Shown: positions 11,671 through 22,850 of the stretch, piece by piece | Layout of the letters: each line of letters opens with the position of its first letter | Position numbering within the stretch: the stretch's first letter is position 1 | NCBI GenBank assembly: GCA_963513935.1 | Contig: OY740769.1 | Span: 102,961,762-103,025,761, forward strand | Length of the DNA stretch: 64,000 nt | Source of the DNA: Aphrophora alni | Lineage: Eukaryota; Arthropoda; Insecta; Hemiptera; Aphrophoridae | Direction of reading: 5' to 3' | Position numbers and translations under genes: made by a program | Notes under the pieces: model-generated | Databases searched by the model: none | The model's input: only the letters and a program-made list of their open reading frames with translations | Told to the model about the DNA's origin: nothing

Positions 11671-14639
11671 TTGTAGTGTGAACTGTAGTTCATGATCTCT
11701 ATTTTCAGTTTTGGAATCTAGCATTAAATAAATCAGTTACCTCTTAGTAAATCCGTCATTTCCTCTCATTGTATATAAATTTACTTTTTCAAATTTAGTT
11801 AATTCCTTTTGTTTTTGCATAATCCATATTGAACTCTCACTATTCAAACAGCAACAGTATAAACTATGCACGATCATTGGCACTGGATAGTAAGTATAGA
11901 CATCAACGTTAGATGAAATGTTTTCAAACAAAATATTGAAAGTGTTTAAAATCCATATTGAACTAAAACATAACGACCTTTTCTTAATATAACTTAAGAC
12001 AAAAAAGGAGTCTTAACTATTATAAATCAGGAGAAAATAGTTGAATTCAACAAAAAAATATTTGTTCATAGTTTAATAAGACAAAGACAGGAAACAAAAT
12101 GTGTTATGAATTTGTAAAGCCTCCGTTTTTTTCATATCTCTCTCTAAATAAAATTAGAGACATTAAAACCTTTTGCTATCACTTTAAATATTCAATATCT
12201 TGTGAAATAAATAATCGTTGAATTTGAACTTAAATGGATGAAAGTCAATAATTTTTCCTCAGTCCAAACCAGAATTATTTGTTACAATGTCACATGACCA
12301 TCTTAGAGTTTATTTCATTTAGTTGTGGTATTTGTTATTTTTTATAAGTGGCGTTATCAAATAGTATACACTTTACTTGAAGATATAATTAAATAATAAT
12401 AAAATCAATATATATATATATGTTTTGTTAAATAAATTTAGAAGCCATTAACGATATTGTATTATGTTTTGTAATATTAAGAAAAATATATTTTAATTTA
12501 AAACATTGAAAGAAAATTCTTTTAAGCAAAAGTCCCGTATATATAAAACTATTTGATAATAACTTCAATTTATCTGTTCTACTTCTCATGTAGTATATGC
12601 AACAAATATATGAAAAATAAATTTATACACCAAGGTCATATAGAGCTTTATAATAATTTATTGCTCTATTGTTATATCTTCATTTATAATTGTAATCTTC
12701 CGTTGATAAAAATAAAAAAGTGATATGAAGTACAAAGTAAAAAAATAAACCAACATTCTATTTAAATAAATTTTCAAAAATTTCTCTAAATTAAGAAAAA
12801 ATATACTTTACTCTAAATCACTTCATTTTTAGTTGTTGTGAAAACCGAGAAAATATCTGAAATTGAAAGTAAAAATCAAATCACAACTAACTTGGTATTG
12901 AGTGTCAATCGGTGTTCTTTATTTGTTACTACTGTTGTCGAAAACAGAAACAATAAATAAAATATATGATATAAAAATATCAGATTGGAAGAACAGGCGT
13001 ATGACTTGTAACTGTCGTGGTTGGAACTGCTTGGATAAATTAACAAAAACTAAAATCATTTTTACAATATTTTCCAAAACTTTCTACAAATTAGTAGGTC
13101 ACTTTAAACAATTCAAGAAAAACATTTCTTGACTATCCCATAGATTAAAGATGAAAAGTCGTTTCCCCCAATTATTACATATAAACAACTGTGGTAATCA
13201 AAATTGTGTGTCAAAATATGGGACAGAAAAATTAATACGGCGAGGTGAAGTTATGGAAATAGTTATTTTGCTGACAATTTCAAAGACGCTCAATGAAAAT
13301 CTCAATAGTAGTTAAATTTTTAATCAAGTATGATATATCGAATTCTACTAAAATAAACTCTAGCACTTTAATGAGTGGAATTTGCAAAAAAAGAGAATAT
13401 AATGTATACACCTATAAAAAATACACGCTGAAAATTGAGTAATAAAGAGAAATCAAATAATTTCATTCTTGCATATAAATTTATTCTATGGAAATAACAC
13501 AGGATATAAAAATTTTCCCTCGTATAAAAATTATATAGAGAGTAAACACAAGAGTACATAGACTTGTATGGATTATAATTTGTTTATTAGAACTTATTCA
13601 TTTCAGAATAAAAAAACGAATAAATGCAAAAATATAAAAATGAACAGTCAACCAATGTAATCAGCTAACAATCTAAAACCAATATTATTTGCCAAAGAGT
13701 TTAAAGTAAAGAAGAAATATATTCTAACAATTCAATTTAGCAATTTTCCTTAATTAAAATTAGAAATAATTAGTATCAAACAAATCATAACTAATTTTCC
13801 ACGAACTTATAAATATGGAAGTAATAAACAGGAAAACATACCAAATAATTAATATAATATGTTTGTATAATAATAATTACCAATACACTTGTATAAATGC
13901 AGTTTATATTTCTTGTGGATGCAGTATTTATTGCTGGATGGATGAGAAAGTAAGTGCAACAATTTTGCACTCTTTATTTAAGTTCCATCCAGTTATATAA
14001 TGAAATAAAATTACAATCAAGAAATAATAGAGCCATGAAAATTTTAATTAAAATACCTTCCCGAACTCATTATCCAAATAAGTGCAATAATAACTAGCAG
14101 CACGCTAGAGGTCTAAGGCACCAATTACACAGTATGAACGCACCGACAATGTGCATCTACTTCGTACACTTGAAAATTAATAACAAATACCTACAATTAC
14201 AATTAAAATTACTAATCTATTGAGATAAATACAATAGAGTTTTATAAATAGGAAATATCAGAAAGTTTAGTAAAATATTACTATATTAAGGACGTTTTAT
14301 TATAATAAAAATCCCTTTAGGGATACGCTTTACGACAGGGATAAATCAACAGAAGGATGTTACAGTGCCAGGACATTGCTTGAAAGTACTTGGCAAGATC
14401 TTGCTTGAAAGTACTTACTTGAAAGATCTAACTTCTGGCAATCTTATTTTAAATTTTTTAAACATTAAAATATGATTCTTATAGCACGAAGTGGGAGAGC
14501 AATGAAATAAATGTTTAAAGAGTTGGAGTTAGGAACAATATGAATTGGATATATTACTAATGGGTATAAGAATATATATGGAAATTACTCGGCATCTAGG
14601 AGTTGTTCATCACTTAAAGGTCACTTTGAATTAAAGTTG
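11671..14639. other. AT-rich non-coding DNA
   Basis: There is no recognisable gene, RNA gene or transposon. Short open frames are AT-rich and lack motifs. A near-exact 16-base direct repeat (TTGCTTGAAAGTACTT) occurs at 14376-14391 and 14401-14416. Confidence 0.55.
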
Positions 14640-15260
14640 GAAGTTTTTACTTTCTTTAAGTATTTCGGTTTTATAGCTTAGTTAAAAATGATATAGATCT
14701 CACTGCAGGTAACATGAGTGGAACTTCTGCATGAAACAGGACCTTATATGCATTGGTGGTATTAAATGTACCAAAAGACGAAAGTAAAATCGGAATATAT
14801 TAGATTACAGTCGTAAGATCTACGACTTTTAGTAGTGAAGCTTTGGCTTTAAATTAATTAAGAAACATGAGGATATGTTTCATATAATTTAGAAAAGTTT
14901 TACCGAAAGAAATTATGAACTGGTATAAAATGTTGAGATAAACTGACTAATTGATGAAATAGTTTCAAATATTAATCTCAAAAGATTAGATGGATTGGTT
15001 ATTTATATGAAGCCGTCAAGATGTGCCAGAAGAATTGAGGAATGAAGATTCACAGAAAAAAGCCGAAGAAACAGAATGAAAGAAATGGTATGAAGATATA
15101 TCAGGGAAGGTGAGGAAAGAGAGAGAGATATTGCTGCTGAAAAAACATAGTTGAAATAGGGTAAGAGGGAAAACTCTTACAGGTATGCAAGGTCCATAGT
15201 TGATTAAGCACCGTAGAAGTAAGGAGCGTGTTCTAATCATTGGCAACAAGTAATAGCGAC
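14640..15260 (+). pseudogene. Decayed RTE-like LINE ORF2 C-terminus, copy 2
   Basis: Plus-strand translations in mixed frames give the C-terminal order of RTE-like endonuclease-reverse transcriptase proteins. In order: FKYFGF (FKYLG region); KNDIDLTAGNMSG then NRTLYAL (the EIxxRIxxANRxYYAL region); KIGIY then VVRSTTF..SEALALN (the KIxIYKTxIRPVVTYGSEWxL region); FRKV; RWIGYLYEA (RLRWLGH region); and KKWYEDISGKVRKEREI (the GRPRxRWxDDIxxDL region). Stops such as TAG and TGA interrupt all frames. The minus-strand open frame at 15016-15249 is its shadow. No target duplication was found. It overlaps in protein coverage with copies 1 and 3. Confidence 0.6.
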
Positions 15261-15479
15261 ATGCACTAACATTATCACATTTAGGGTAACAAATGATTGA
15301 TCAAATCTATCTTAAACTAATATTTATTAAATAAGTAATACTTCTATCCAAGTAACAAAACTCAACAAAAGTAACATGTGTTGAGACTTAGATCAATATC
15401 TAGGCCAAACTATTATAAAACAAATTTACTGGGACAAGTCCTTAGGTTTTTATTTTTATGGGAACTACTGTCATATCCA

Positions 15480-15770
15480 TAATCAGGAAGCCGTGTGACT
15501 TCCGCGTTGGGCTGTTAGTGAAGACTCTTCTCACACAACAGTACAGAGTCCTTAATGACGTCATCAACAAGCTTGAGGTTTAGATCTGGATGTAGATAGT
15601 CTAATCGCTTGTACAACCATCTTGTATTGGTTATTGAGGGAATGATTCTATTTTTGCAACTTTGAATTAACAGTCTATTAGAGACCTTCGTACATTCCCA
15701 GATCGGTCCGATGATAGTCTGTTAGAACAATACTTTATTATAGAGCTCCAACTGGTCAAATAAATGACTA
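15480..15770 (-). other. GC-richer block, possible old coding relic, unassigned
   Basis: This block is less AT-rich than its surroundings and reads fairly open on the minus strand. One piece is TIIGPIWECTKVSNRLL; further on come RWLYKRLDYLHPDLNLKL and VLLCEKSLHSQPNAEV. The style recalls the region after the RT domain in jockey-like LINEs (an LRxIxGAPWYVxN-like stretch), but I could not confirm that. A CRE palindrome TGACGTCA lies at 15556-15563. It could be a LINE fragment, or a host exon or pseudogene. Confidence 0.3.
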
Positions 15771-16660
15771 TTGTTACTCTAACTTTTACTAAGAGAAGAA
15801 ACATTTATTCATAGAAGAACATACAACTTTTTGTTTCCAATTGAAAAAAAAAACTAAAAATAATTATGAATAACGATAATCAAACCACGTATCTAAGTTA
15901 CTATCCACTACATTTTAATTACATATTTGATATCCTATGCAATATTTTTGTTTGAAAATGTCACACAAATGTGGTCTTTACAATATAACTACCAAGTGGG
16001 GTCAGCAGCCAGATATAATATTCTAAATCAGAGATAACAAACGAATTATCTTTAAGAATTAAAAAAAAATAACATTTAAAATACCACGATAAGAAAATGG
16101 AATCATTTATATCTAATGAAATACCAAATCTATTAGTATAACTATGTCTAAGACAATAATAACTATCATTATTTTTAGTATTAGTTGTTATACATTTATT
16201 AGTTCGTCATCACATTCCATACAACTGGACATGTTTCTTAGTTAATATTCATTGATTCCAAAAGAAAAGTAATAAGCTACCATTGAATGAAAAAAGAATC
16301 CAAAACCAGTAACTTTAATTTAACTTTATTCATATAAACACGTCTAATCAAACATTATTCGTACTTAATTGTAACCTAATAAATTATAATTCGCTAACCA
16401 TTTTCGCTCAAATTCGCTAACCAATTTCTTCAAACAGTGAAATCAGAATATATTACGACTAATATAAAATCAACAAAATCAATGAGTATTTCAATTACCT
16501 AAATATTTAACAATTAATAAATAAAACTTAACCTAAACAAATTCAGTTGTTCATTGGCCTCTACACTAGAGCGATATTTGAAAATAAATTATGTACTCAA
16601 GAAACTTTAATCATCGACATTGAAAACTCGGTATTGTAAAAAATTATGTATTTCTTTTTT
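15771..16660. other. AT-rich non-coding DNA left of the piggyBac element
   Basis: Nothing is recognised apart from a short direct repeat of TTCGCTAACCA near 16390-16421. Confidence 0.6.
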
Positions 16661-16708
16661 TTAACCCTAGGATAACAACACAAACTAAACCGCTTTGAAA
16701 AACAACAT

Positions 16709-16726
16709 GGGGTGGCGCATCACCCC
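16709..16726. repeat. Subterminal near-palindrome, left end of piggyBac
   Basis: GGGGTGGCGCATCACCCC, 44 bases inside the left terminus and preceded by AACAACAT. It matches the two sites at 18945-18962 and 19108-19125, and is probably a transposase-binding subterminal repeat. Confidence 0.7.
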
Positions 16727-17219
16727 AGTTTTAAAAAATTTATATTTTATACGTAATTTTTTTTTTTTTTTTTTTTTTCTTATTGAATATATTAGACATA
16801 TATTTAACTATATATTATTAATATTATTGAAATATAGTAGTAGTATGTACCTTCCAAAATATTTATTTTCCGGAAAAGTGCATGTAATCTCACATTGTTT
16901 ATATTAGTGAAAAAAAATAAATTTTTTTGTGTATGGGCATATAAATAAACAACCAATTTGTTAAGACAACAATATATTGTACATATTAGGATAATTTTAT
17001 TACAATCTTTGAACAGTTTATACCTTGAAAGATAGTTTTAAATTGGATTAAACTGACAATATAAATTTTAAATAATTTTATTAGTTATAATTTTTTTAAC
17101 TGAAAAATGAAAAGAAAAACTTAGGTAAAACTTGAGTAAAATAATAAAAACAATAATAATTGAATTAAATAATAATGCTAAACAATAAATCTGAATTTTT
17201 CAAATTAAAACTAGACAAT

Positions 17220-18878
17220 TTATATACAGTTATGACAAATTTCTTTGCGGTGGTCATTGCATGTTGGCTGTTTGCATTTAGCACAAACAGTTTTCACTTT
17301 TCTGTCTCTTTGACGGGAACACATGTAACATCTTGACTGCTTTGCTACCTTTGCAGGGGCAGGGGTGTCCAGTGGTACTGGTGGATCTTCGATTCCTAAA
17401 AGCATTTTTATGTTGGCCCTGAGTTCCTTAGGAAGCTGTGATTCTAATCGCTTCTCCATGTGTGGTCTGGCTAGTTGAAAACCAAGGTCTTTAAGAAATT
17501 GTCTCCTTACTACATTATCCAAAGGTGCAACTTTCTTAAATAGTACCAAAGAATTCACTCCTGCTTGATCTAAAATACCATAAAACATCCTTAGTGGCCA
17601 CCGTCTTGTTGCTCTTGACACAGAATAGGTATGAACCATTTTGTCAAACGTGTCTACTCCTCCCTTTGTGCTGTTATAAAACTCAATAACTTCAGGCTTT
17701 TGGGACTGTTCATTAACTTCCGTTTGACTGTGCATCGTGGAAATCAGTAACACACATTTATTTTTCTTAGGAGTGAATGAAACTAACATGGTCTTATCAG
17801 AAAAGCCGAATTGAGATGTCAACACAGTTTTTTGCTTATTAGCCAAAAATGACTTGGGTATTTCAGGTTTATTACGCCTCAAAGTTCCTACCAATGTTAA
17901 ATTATGGTCTTTTAACAGTTGTTGAGCTAGAGGAATTGACGTAAACCAATTGTCACATGTGATATTGCGACCTGAACCATGAATAGTCTCTGTTAATTTG
18001 TTAACATAATAACTGGGAGTAGTTTTGCCCGGTTCCTTGCCAATATAGGGGATTGCATCAATCATATAATAAGTACGAGAGTCACACATCGTTACGACTT
18101 TTATTCCATATTTATCTGGCTTATTAGCTATATAAACTTTGAATGGACATCTGCCACGAAATGCAAGTAATTGTTCATCTACCGTGACATAGGTGTGAGG
18201 CACATAGGAAGATTTACATTTATCAATGAACTTTGTCCAAAGTTCCCTTATTGGAGCAAATTTGTCTTCTGGATTCCTGTTATCTTTATCATCGAACCGG
18301 AGACAAGCCATAAGAAACCTAAACCTGTTCAGACTCATTACACATTTATAAAATGACGACCCATAAGGAGACCACATTTCCCTGGCAGTAAGATGGCCAT
18401 CTTTTTGAAAACCAGCTGTATATAGTAAACCAATTAGGCCTAATATTTCAGCTGAATCAGTGTCATGTATATATCTTTGAGGAGTGTTGAACTTATCTCT
18501 ACATTTTGAAATGTTTTGGTTTGTGAAATTCACAATAGCATCAATTATAGACAACTCTATCAAGGTAAGGAAAGCATCCTTCTCATTTGTTATATTGAGG
18601 GTACTAATTCTGGCACTAGGAATGCGAACTATATTCCTATGCGCAGATCTGCTACTTGGAGGAGGAACAAGACACCACCTAAAACCATTTTTACCTTTTA
18701 CTATAGGTCCTTGAAGTACAGCGCTTTCAGGTTCAGATTCTGAAGAATATTCTGAAGAATCATATTCCGATTGATGTTCAGTATTGTCCTCATACGAAGA
18801 ACCATTTTCACTATCACTGTCATATTCAAGCATATCTCTCACAATATCACTAAAGTCCGGGTCATTAATATTAGCCAT
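17220..18878 (-). CDS. piggyBac transposase, 552 residues, uninterrupted
   Basis: This enzyme cuts the element at TTAA sites and reinserts it, using a DDE-type (here DDD) catalytic domain. Residues 1-60 are acidic and Ser/Glu-rich, as usual for the family N-terminus. The catalytic Asp residues fall at the expected places: D234 in VTVDEQLLAFRGRCP, D309 in RNITCDNWFTSIPLA and D409 in TKGGVDTFD (with D412). The spacings of 75 and 100 agree with the family. D266 in VTMCDS is the conserved neighbouring motif. The C-terminus (517-551) carries a Cys-rich zinc domain, C517-x2-C520, C532-x2-C535, C540-x2-H543 and C548-x2-C551, used for binding the transposon ends. Length 552 is slightly short of the moth reference protein but complete. 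The start is the first ATG in frame, 263 bases inside the right terminus. No stop or frameshift is seen. A host-domesticated gene is less likely, because terminal repeats flank it. Confidence 0.95.
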   Translation of the reverse strand: MANINDPDFSDIVRDMLEYDSDSENGSSYEDNTEHQSEYDSSEYSSESEPESAVLQGPIVKGKNGFRWCLVPPPSSRSAHRNIVRIPSARISTLNITNEKDAFLTLIELSIIDAIVNFTNQNISKCRDKFNTPQRYIHDTDSAEILGLIGLLYTAGFQKDGHLTAREMWSPYGSSFYKCVMSLNRFRFLMACLRFDDKDNRNPEDKFAPIRELWTKFIDKCKSSYVPHTYVTVDEQLLAFRGRCPFKVYIANKPDKYGIKVVTMCDSRTYYMIDAIPYIGKEPGKTTPSYYVNKLTETIHGSGRNITCDNWFTSIPLAQQLLKDHNLTLVGTLRRNKPEIPKSFLANKQKTVLTSQFGFSDKTMLVSFTPKKNKCVLLISTMHSQTEVNEQSQKPEVIEFYNSTKGGVDTFDKMVHTYSVSRATRRWPLRMFYGILDQAGVNSLVLFKKVAPLDNVVRRQFLKDLGFQLARPHMEKRLESQLPKELRANIKMLLGIEDPPVPLDTPAPAKVAKQSRCYMCSRQRDRKVKTVCAKCKQPTCNDHRKEICHNCI

Positions 18879-18944
18879 TTTGAAATTTAAAAAAATAAAG
18901 TGTTTTGATAAGCACAGAAAATCAACTCAACACGAATAACAACA

Positions 18945-18962
18945 GGGGTTACGCGTCACCCC
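18945..18962. repeat. Internal near-palindrome upstream of the transposase start
   Basis: GGGGTTACGCGTCACCCC, preceded by TAACAACA. Together with the inverted copy at 19108-19125 it forms an inverted pair of roughly 28-30 bp enclosing about 145 bases at the transposase 5' side. It may bind transposase or shape the promoter region. Confidence 0.7.
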
Positions 18963-19107
18963 AAGATATTTTTTTGAACAACTTGGAAACACCAAAACAG
19001 TCTAGTTTCCTGCGTACCGGCAGATACCAAACTGAACAAAGAATACAAAAATCCCCAAGGTCATACGCGATCTACTGCCACCACAACAACAAAAAATATA
19101 CCTGCGT

Positions 19108-19125
19108 GGGGTGACGCATCACCCC
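19108..19125. repeat. Subterminal near-palindrome, right end of piggyBac
   Basis: GGGGTGACGCATCACCCC, followed by TGTTGTTGTCG, which runs straight into the damaged right terminal repeat. On this side the palindrome abuts the terminus, whereas on the left it sits 44 bases inside, giving asymmetric ends. Confidence 0.7.
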
Positions 19126-19233
19126 TGTTGTTGTCGTAGCGTAGAATATATTTGTTTTTGTCAATTGGTGTCAAAAATGAAATAGTTTTATCGTGTAATA
19201 GATGAAGCACATTAATGTATTTGACACGGTATA

Positions 19234-19237
<4 letters not shown>

Positions 19238-19283
<46 letters not shown>
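19238..19283. repeat. (TA)n microsatellite
   Basis: An uninterrupted alternating TA tract of about 46 bases, about 100 bases right of the piggyBac element. Confidence 0.95.
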
Positions 19284-19287
<4 letters not shown>

Positions 19288-20354
19288 AGATAACCTTTTG
19301 TGGATCTAGTTGAGTAACCTAACCTGAAATAAATTTCATCGAAATTGTAATGAATCGGTTGATAGAACACTTGTAAAATTGATTATGGTAAGGAATGTTG
19401 AAATGGTTTTAAGTTTCAGATACAGCGGTTTTTACATATGGATGTCAATCATTAACCTCAGCAATTATTAGGATTTGCTTACATTATTACTTAAACGTAT
19501 GCGCAGAACTCCTGCGTAATGAAAGGTAGTCTAACTATATCCATGTGCGATGAGTAAGAAGGTGTTTTCTAAGCAGTGACACCATCGATAAAGTCAATGA
19601 GATATGTTATGTTTCACCACTAGAGGGCGGTGACAAGAACTAAATGCAGACCTTCTCGCCCACAACATGACAGATACACGACAAGTATGTGTGTATATTG
19701 ATTGTCAAGTGTTGAAAACAAACTGTGTTGTAGGAGTTCTACAAGATTTAAAATAACAACAGACTTTTTTTTCACAATATGTTGTAAAGTTATAAATAAA
19801 TGTGACTATTTGGAGAGATTTAATAAATTATAAATTCAAAGCTCTCGACATAATATGTTGTAAATACTCCCATTCATCTCTAAGCATCAGAATACCTTGT
19901 ACTCTACAAAAAAAAAGTTAATTTATCCATTATTTTGAGTATGTAATGGTGACAGTAGGATAGTTAGATACTGTTAAGTTGGTAGTGTGTTGATATATTC
20001 TATAATTTTTTTTCTATTCTATAGTAGCAAGGATATGTTGTTCAGTCAGTTTGTGAATTGTTAGTGAATGTAACATGTTGACGGGAAACAAATATTTCTT
20101 GTATATATCTGTTATATGAACGGTGTAAATGATGTTCTAGAACAACGGCAAAATAATTGTTAAAGTGCAGTGCTATCAAAAAGAATTATATTTTATTTCA
20201 TTATGAAAATCGAAAATTATAAAACGGTATTGGACATACCAAGAGTAAACCGCGAAAATCTGAAATGACAGAAGAAAACAAGGCACAGCATTTAAAACTT
20301 CAAAAACTAAGTTAAGTTTACATTTCCTACCTGTATTTTGTATGCAAACTTTTA

Positions 20355-20357
<3 letters not shown>

Positions 20358-20401
<44 letters not shown>
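20358..20401. repeat. (TA)n microsatellite
   Basis: An uninterrupted alternating TA tract of about 44 bases. Confidence 0.95.
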
Positions 20402-20403
<2 letters not shown>

Positions 20404-20509
20404 AAAATCAAGAGTTCATTTTATTCCTATTTTAAATCTTGACCATTTTAAAAGTTTAACAACTAATAGTCTAAAACAGTTTACTTGACAAAATTTTATT
20501 ATTTACCAT

Positions 20510-20720
20510 CTCTCTTTATTACCCATCATACGAAGAATAGGGTAACAGTCAAAATATTTAACCACCGTTTTTGACTGATTTTCGTTACATGAAGTTAGGA
20601 AACCGAAACGTGATATTCGACATGGCGACCGACCATAGTCGTTATCGTCTAAACGTAAGCATGATAGCAGCAATACAAAATAAGATAGGAATTTGAACCC
20701 AATTGTAAGTAAAAAAGTGT
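20510..20720 (-). repeat. Dispersed repeat family A, minus-strand copy
   Basis: On the minus strand it contains GCTGCTATCATGCTTACGTT, matching GCTGCTATCGTGCTTACGTG at 28601-28630, and a CGAAAATCAGTCAAAAACG stretch matching 61.29 kb. It is one of four related copies (see 28391, 52890 and 60931). I cannot classify the family. Open frames here on the minus strand belong to the repeat. Confidence 0.5.
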
Positions 20721-21369
20721 AAAATAATTTCAAAATGGCGACCATTATAAATTTTTTTTTTGTTCATACCACGTGTGTAGTTCAACTTATAAAATAATTA
20801 ATAAAATTTTGCATATTTGAATTCTGCATGTAGTACCAATCCCAACTCTCTACTATTACAAATAGTGAAGTTATTGTCAAAAGTATAAGTTCGAACCCTG
20901 AGTTGATTAACCGACAATAGCATAGCTGGTTGAGGTACCTCCACATATATGTGTACAGCCTCAAGGACGGCAAGGACAATAGACACGAAGCAAAATGAGT
21001 GGAGACTTTTTAATATTCACACATCCACAAGTCCCGTCGTAGTCTATCCTAACTCTAGAAAATAATAATATAGATATTTCAGAAAACCCGTGTATGACTA
21101 AGATGCAATTAACTAAACATTTTATTAAGTTTTAGAAATTGGAGAAACAACACAAATTGATGGAGAATGAAACGTCTTCTAACATATTTTTATATAAACG
21201 TTTAGAGGCGTATTTATGTACATTTTTTACACTTCCTTTAGAAGTTCTAAAAAAATGCTTTAACAGGAAAACAATCGACTGTTTCTTTACACTACGACCG
21301 AAGTCACAAATATAAACACTCGTTAACATTTCCTTTTTTTTTTAATAACCCTTTATAAAGTAGCAATTA

Positions 21370-21570
21370 AAGAAACCTACGTCATAAATATCAATTACGT
21401 CATTAATAAGAACCAACGATAGTTCGTTAATTGCTAAACAACTCTCATCTGCCGTTAATTACTCACGTGTCGTTCGTTGGTAGTTTTGATTTATTTGTAT
21501 TCTTTTGAGAATGAATTCACAATCAAAAGAAGACGAATTGGCGAAGAAGAGTAAGATGCCAAAAATTTCT
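21370..21570 (+). other. Candidate promoter and short first coding exon (weak)
   Basis: Two TACGTCAT sites (about 21379 and 21396) and an E-box CACGTG at 21464-21469 precede an ATG at 21511. The reading MNSQSKEDELAKK runs for 13 codons plus one base and meets AAGA|GTAAGA, a fair splice donor, at 21551. The hydrophilic N-terminus is plausible for a coding exon but too short to recognise. It may equally be chance. Confidence 0.25.
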
Positions 21571-22061
21571 AATCCAAAAATATAAAACAAATTCATAATA
21601 AAAATACAGATAAAGTAATGTTAAAGGAATAAAAAACGCATGGTTGAATAGCAATTAAACATTTTTCTTTTACATTTGTTGTTGTTTTTTCTTACAACAA
21701 GAATGTTATAATTTCAGTAATTTCCTTATTTCTCATTCAATAAAATTTAATCATGTCAACAATTTCTCTATTTTCTGCTACAGTTATATTATGAAACTTT
21801 TTTGAAATCATTTTTTTTTTTATTTACAACAATTTATTAAAATTAAAGTGAGGAAACAGTAACAGAAACACATGACAGAAAATTTCATTACCTGTAATGT
21901 TTTCACATTTGATCATAAGAATCAAATTTATTTTCTGCATCCTTCAGTAATCCTCTCGGAGATAGTGTTTTAAGAAATTCTAGAAAATCTTCTTCATCTT
22001 CCATCGTGTTCACAATATTTAAAAACTAACCGGGCCTACAGTTCAATAACATTTAAGGGAG

Positions 22062-22850
22062 GTTTTAGGTAGCGATGTTGATACTCGGGTGAAATGGATA
22101 CTCGAATTACTCGGTTTCACATGATATCAATACTCGTATTATTATTTCGAAATCGAGTATCTGCGCAGAATGGTTTTGCGCATCGGATTCGAACTCAGCT
22201 TTACCAATCAGATCCTTTTAGATAAACCTACACTTTTGCGTTCTATCTGTTAGACTGATCCTTTAGGTATTGATTGACACTTGTAATACGTAATTAAATG
22301 TTATACTGCCTTGACACAATTCAGTAATTTAACGTAAGTACAATTATTACCAACACTAATAATTTAGTTGTTATTTAAAATCAGTTAATTTACTGTATTT
22401 TTTATAAAGATGCTAACCTATTAATATTTATTTAAATATAAATAAAAACAATTAAAAAATAATAATTTAATTTGATTTTTTTAATGTGGAAATAAATGAA
22501 TATTATTGTTATTTTAAATTGAACTTGTTACCCAATCTAATGTAACAAATTATTAAATCGTAATGTTTAAATAATGTGTAGTGAAAATCAGCTTAGAAAC
22601 TAATATAACCAAAGTAGAAACAAATAGCATTTTATTTGGAATTGACACAACACTATCGAATATCGTTGTCCGAGGATTTTATTTCAAATTCATACTTGCA
22701 CATTACCTCCTCCTTGTTCCTAGTTACGAGGATTTTGTCCGAATATTTTAATACGAAATCGAGAATTTTAATACTCGGAATGCTCCGAGGATTATGATAC
22801 TCGGATTCACCGAGTATTTTAGTTCGAACTCACACATCACTAGTTTTAGG
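22062..22850. mobile_element. Non-autonomous hAT element with 8-bp target duplication
   Basis: The element spans 22070-22842 (773 bp) and is flanked on both sides by the perfect 8-bp direct repeat GTTTTAGG (22062-22069 and 22843-22850). Its ends are inverted: TAGCGATGTTGATACTCGG at the left, and TAGTGATGTGTGAGTTCGAA on the opposite strand at the right. The TA-starting short ends plus an 8-bp duplication are diagnostic of the hAT superfamily. Many ACTCGG/CCGAG repeats crowd both subterminal zones (22081-22165 and 22670-22830), as expected for hAT transposase binding. No transposase coding sequence is inside; the middle is AT-rich. It depends on a transposase elsewhere. Confidence 0.92.

Larger units (their letters stand above)
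16661..19145 (-). mobile_element. piggyBac-family DNA transposon, nearly complete, right end degraded
   Basis: The left end is canonical: target TTAA at 16661-16664, followed by the terminal repeat CCCTAGGATAACAACA. The right end is a damaged inverted copy. At 19126-19145, TGTTGTTGTCGTAGCGTAGA aligns to the expected TGTTGTTATCCTAGGGTTAA with substitutions in the terminal CTAGGG and in the TTAA. The element body is thus 16665-19141, about 2.48 kb, the usual size for piggyBac. It contains one minus-strand gene at 17220-18878. Three 18-bp near-palindromes of type GGGGTGACGCATCACCCC lie near the ends. The poly(T) run at 16758-16779 is internal. The combination of uninterrupted transposase and broken right terminus suggests a recently immobilised copy. 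Confidence 0.9.

Noticed and set aside
16758..16779. Poly(T) run as a retroposon tail
   Set aside because: It lies within the piggyBac body and is better explained as a homopolymer in the element.
18171..18743. Plus-strand open frames opposite the piggyBac transposase
   Set aside because: They are antisense shadows of the 552-residue transposase.
20885..20900. AGTTCGAACCC as a tRNA B box
   Set aside because: No A box or cloverleaf arms at the right distance upstream. The similar string near 22190 is inside the hAT element and also lacks an A box.
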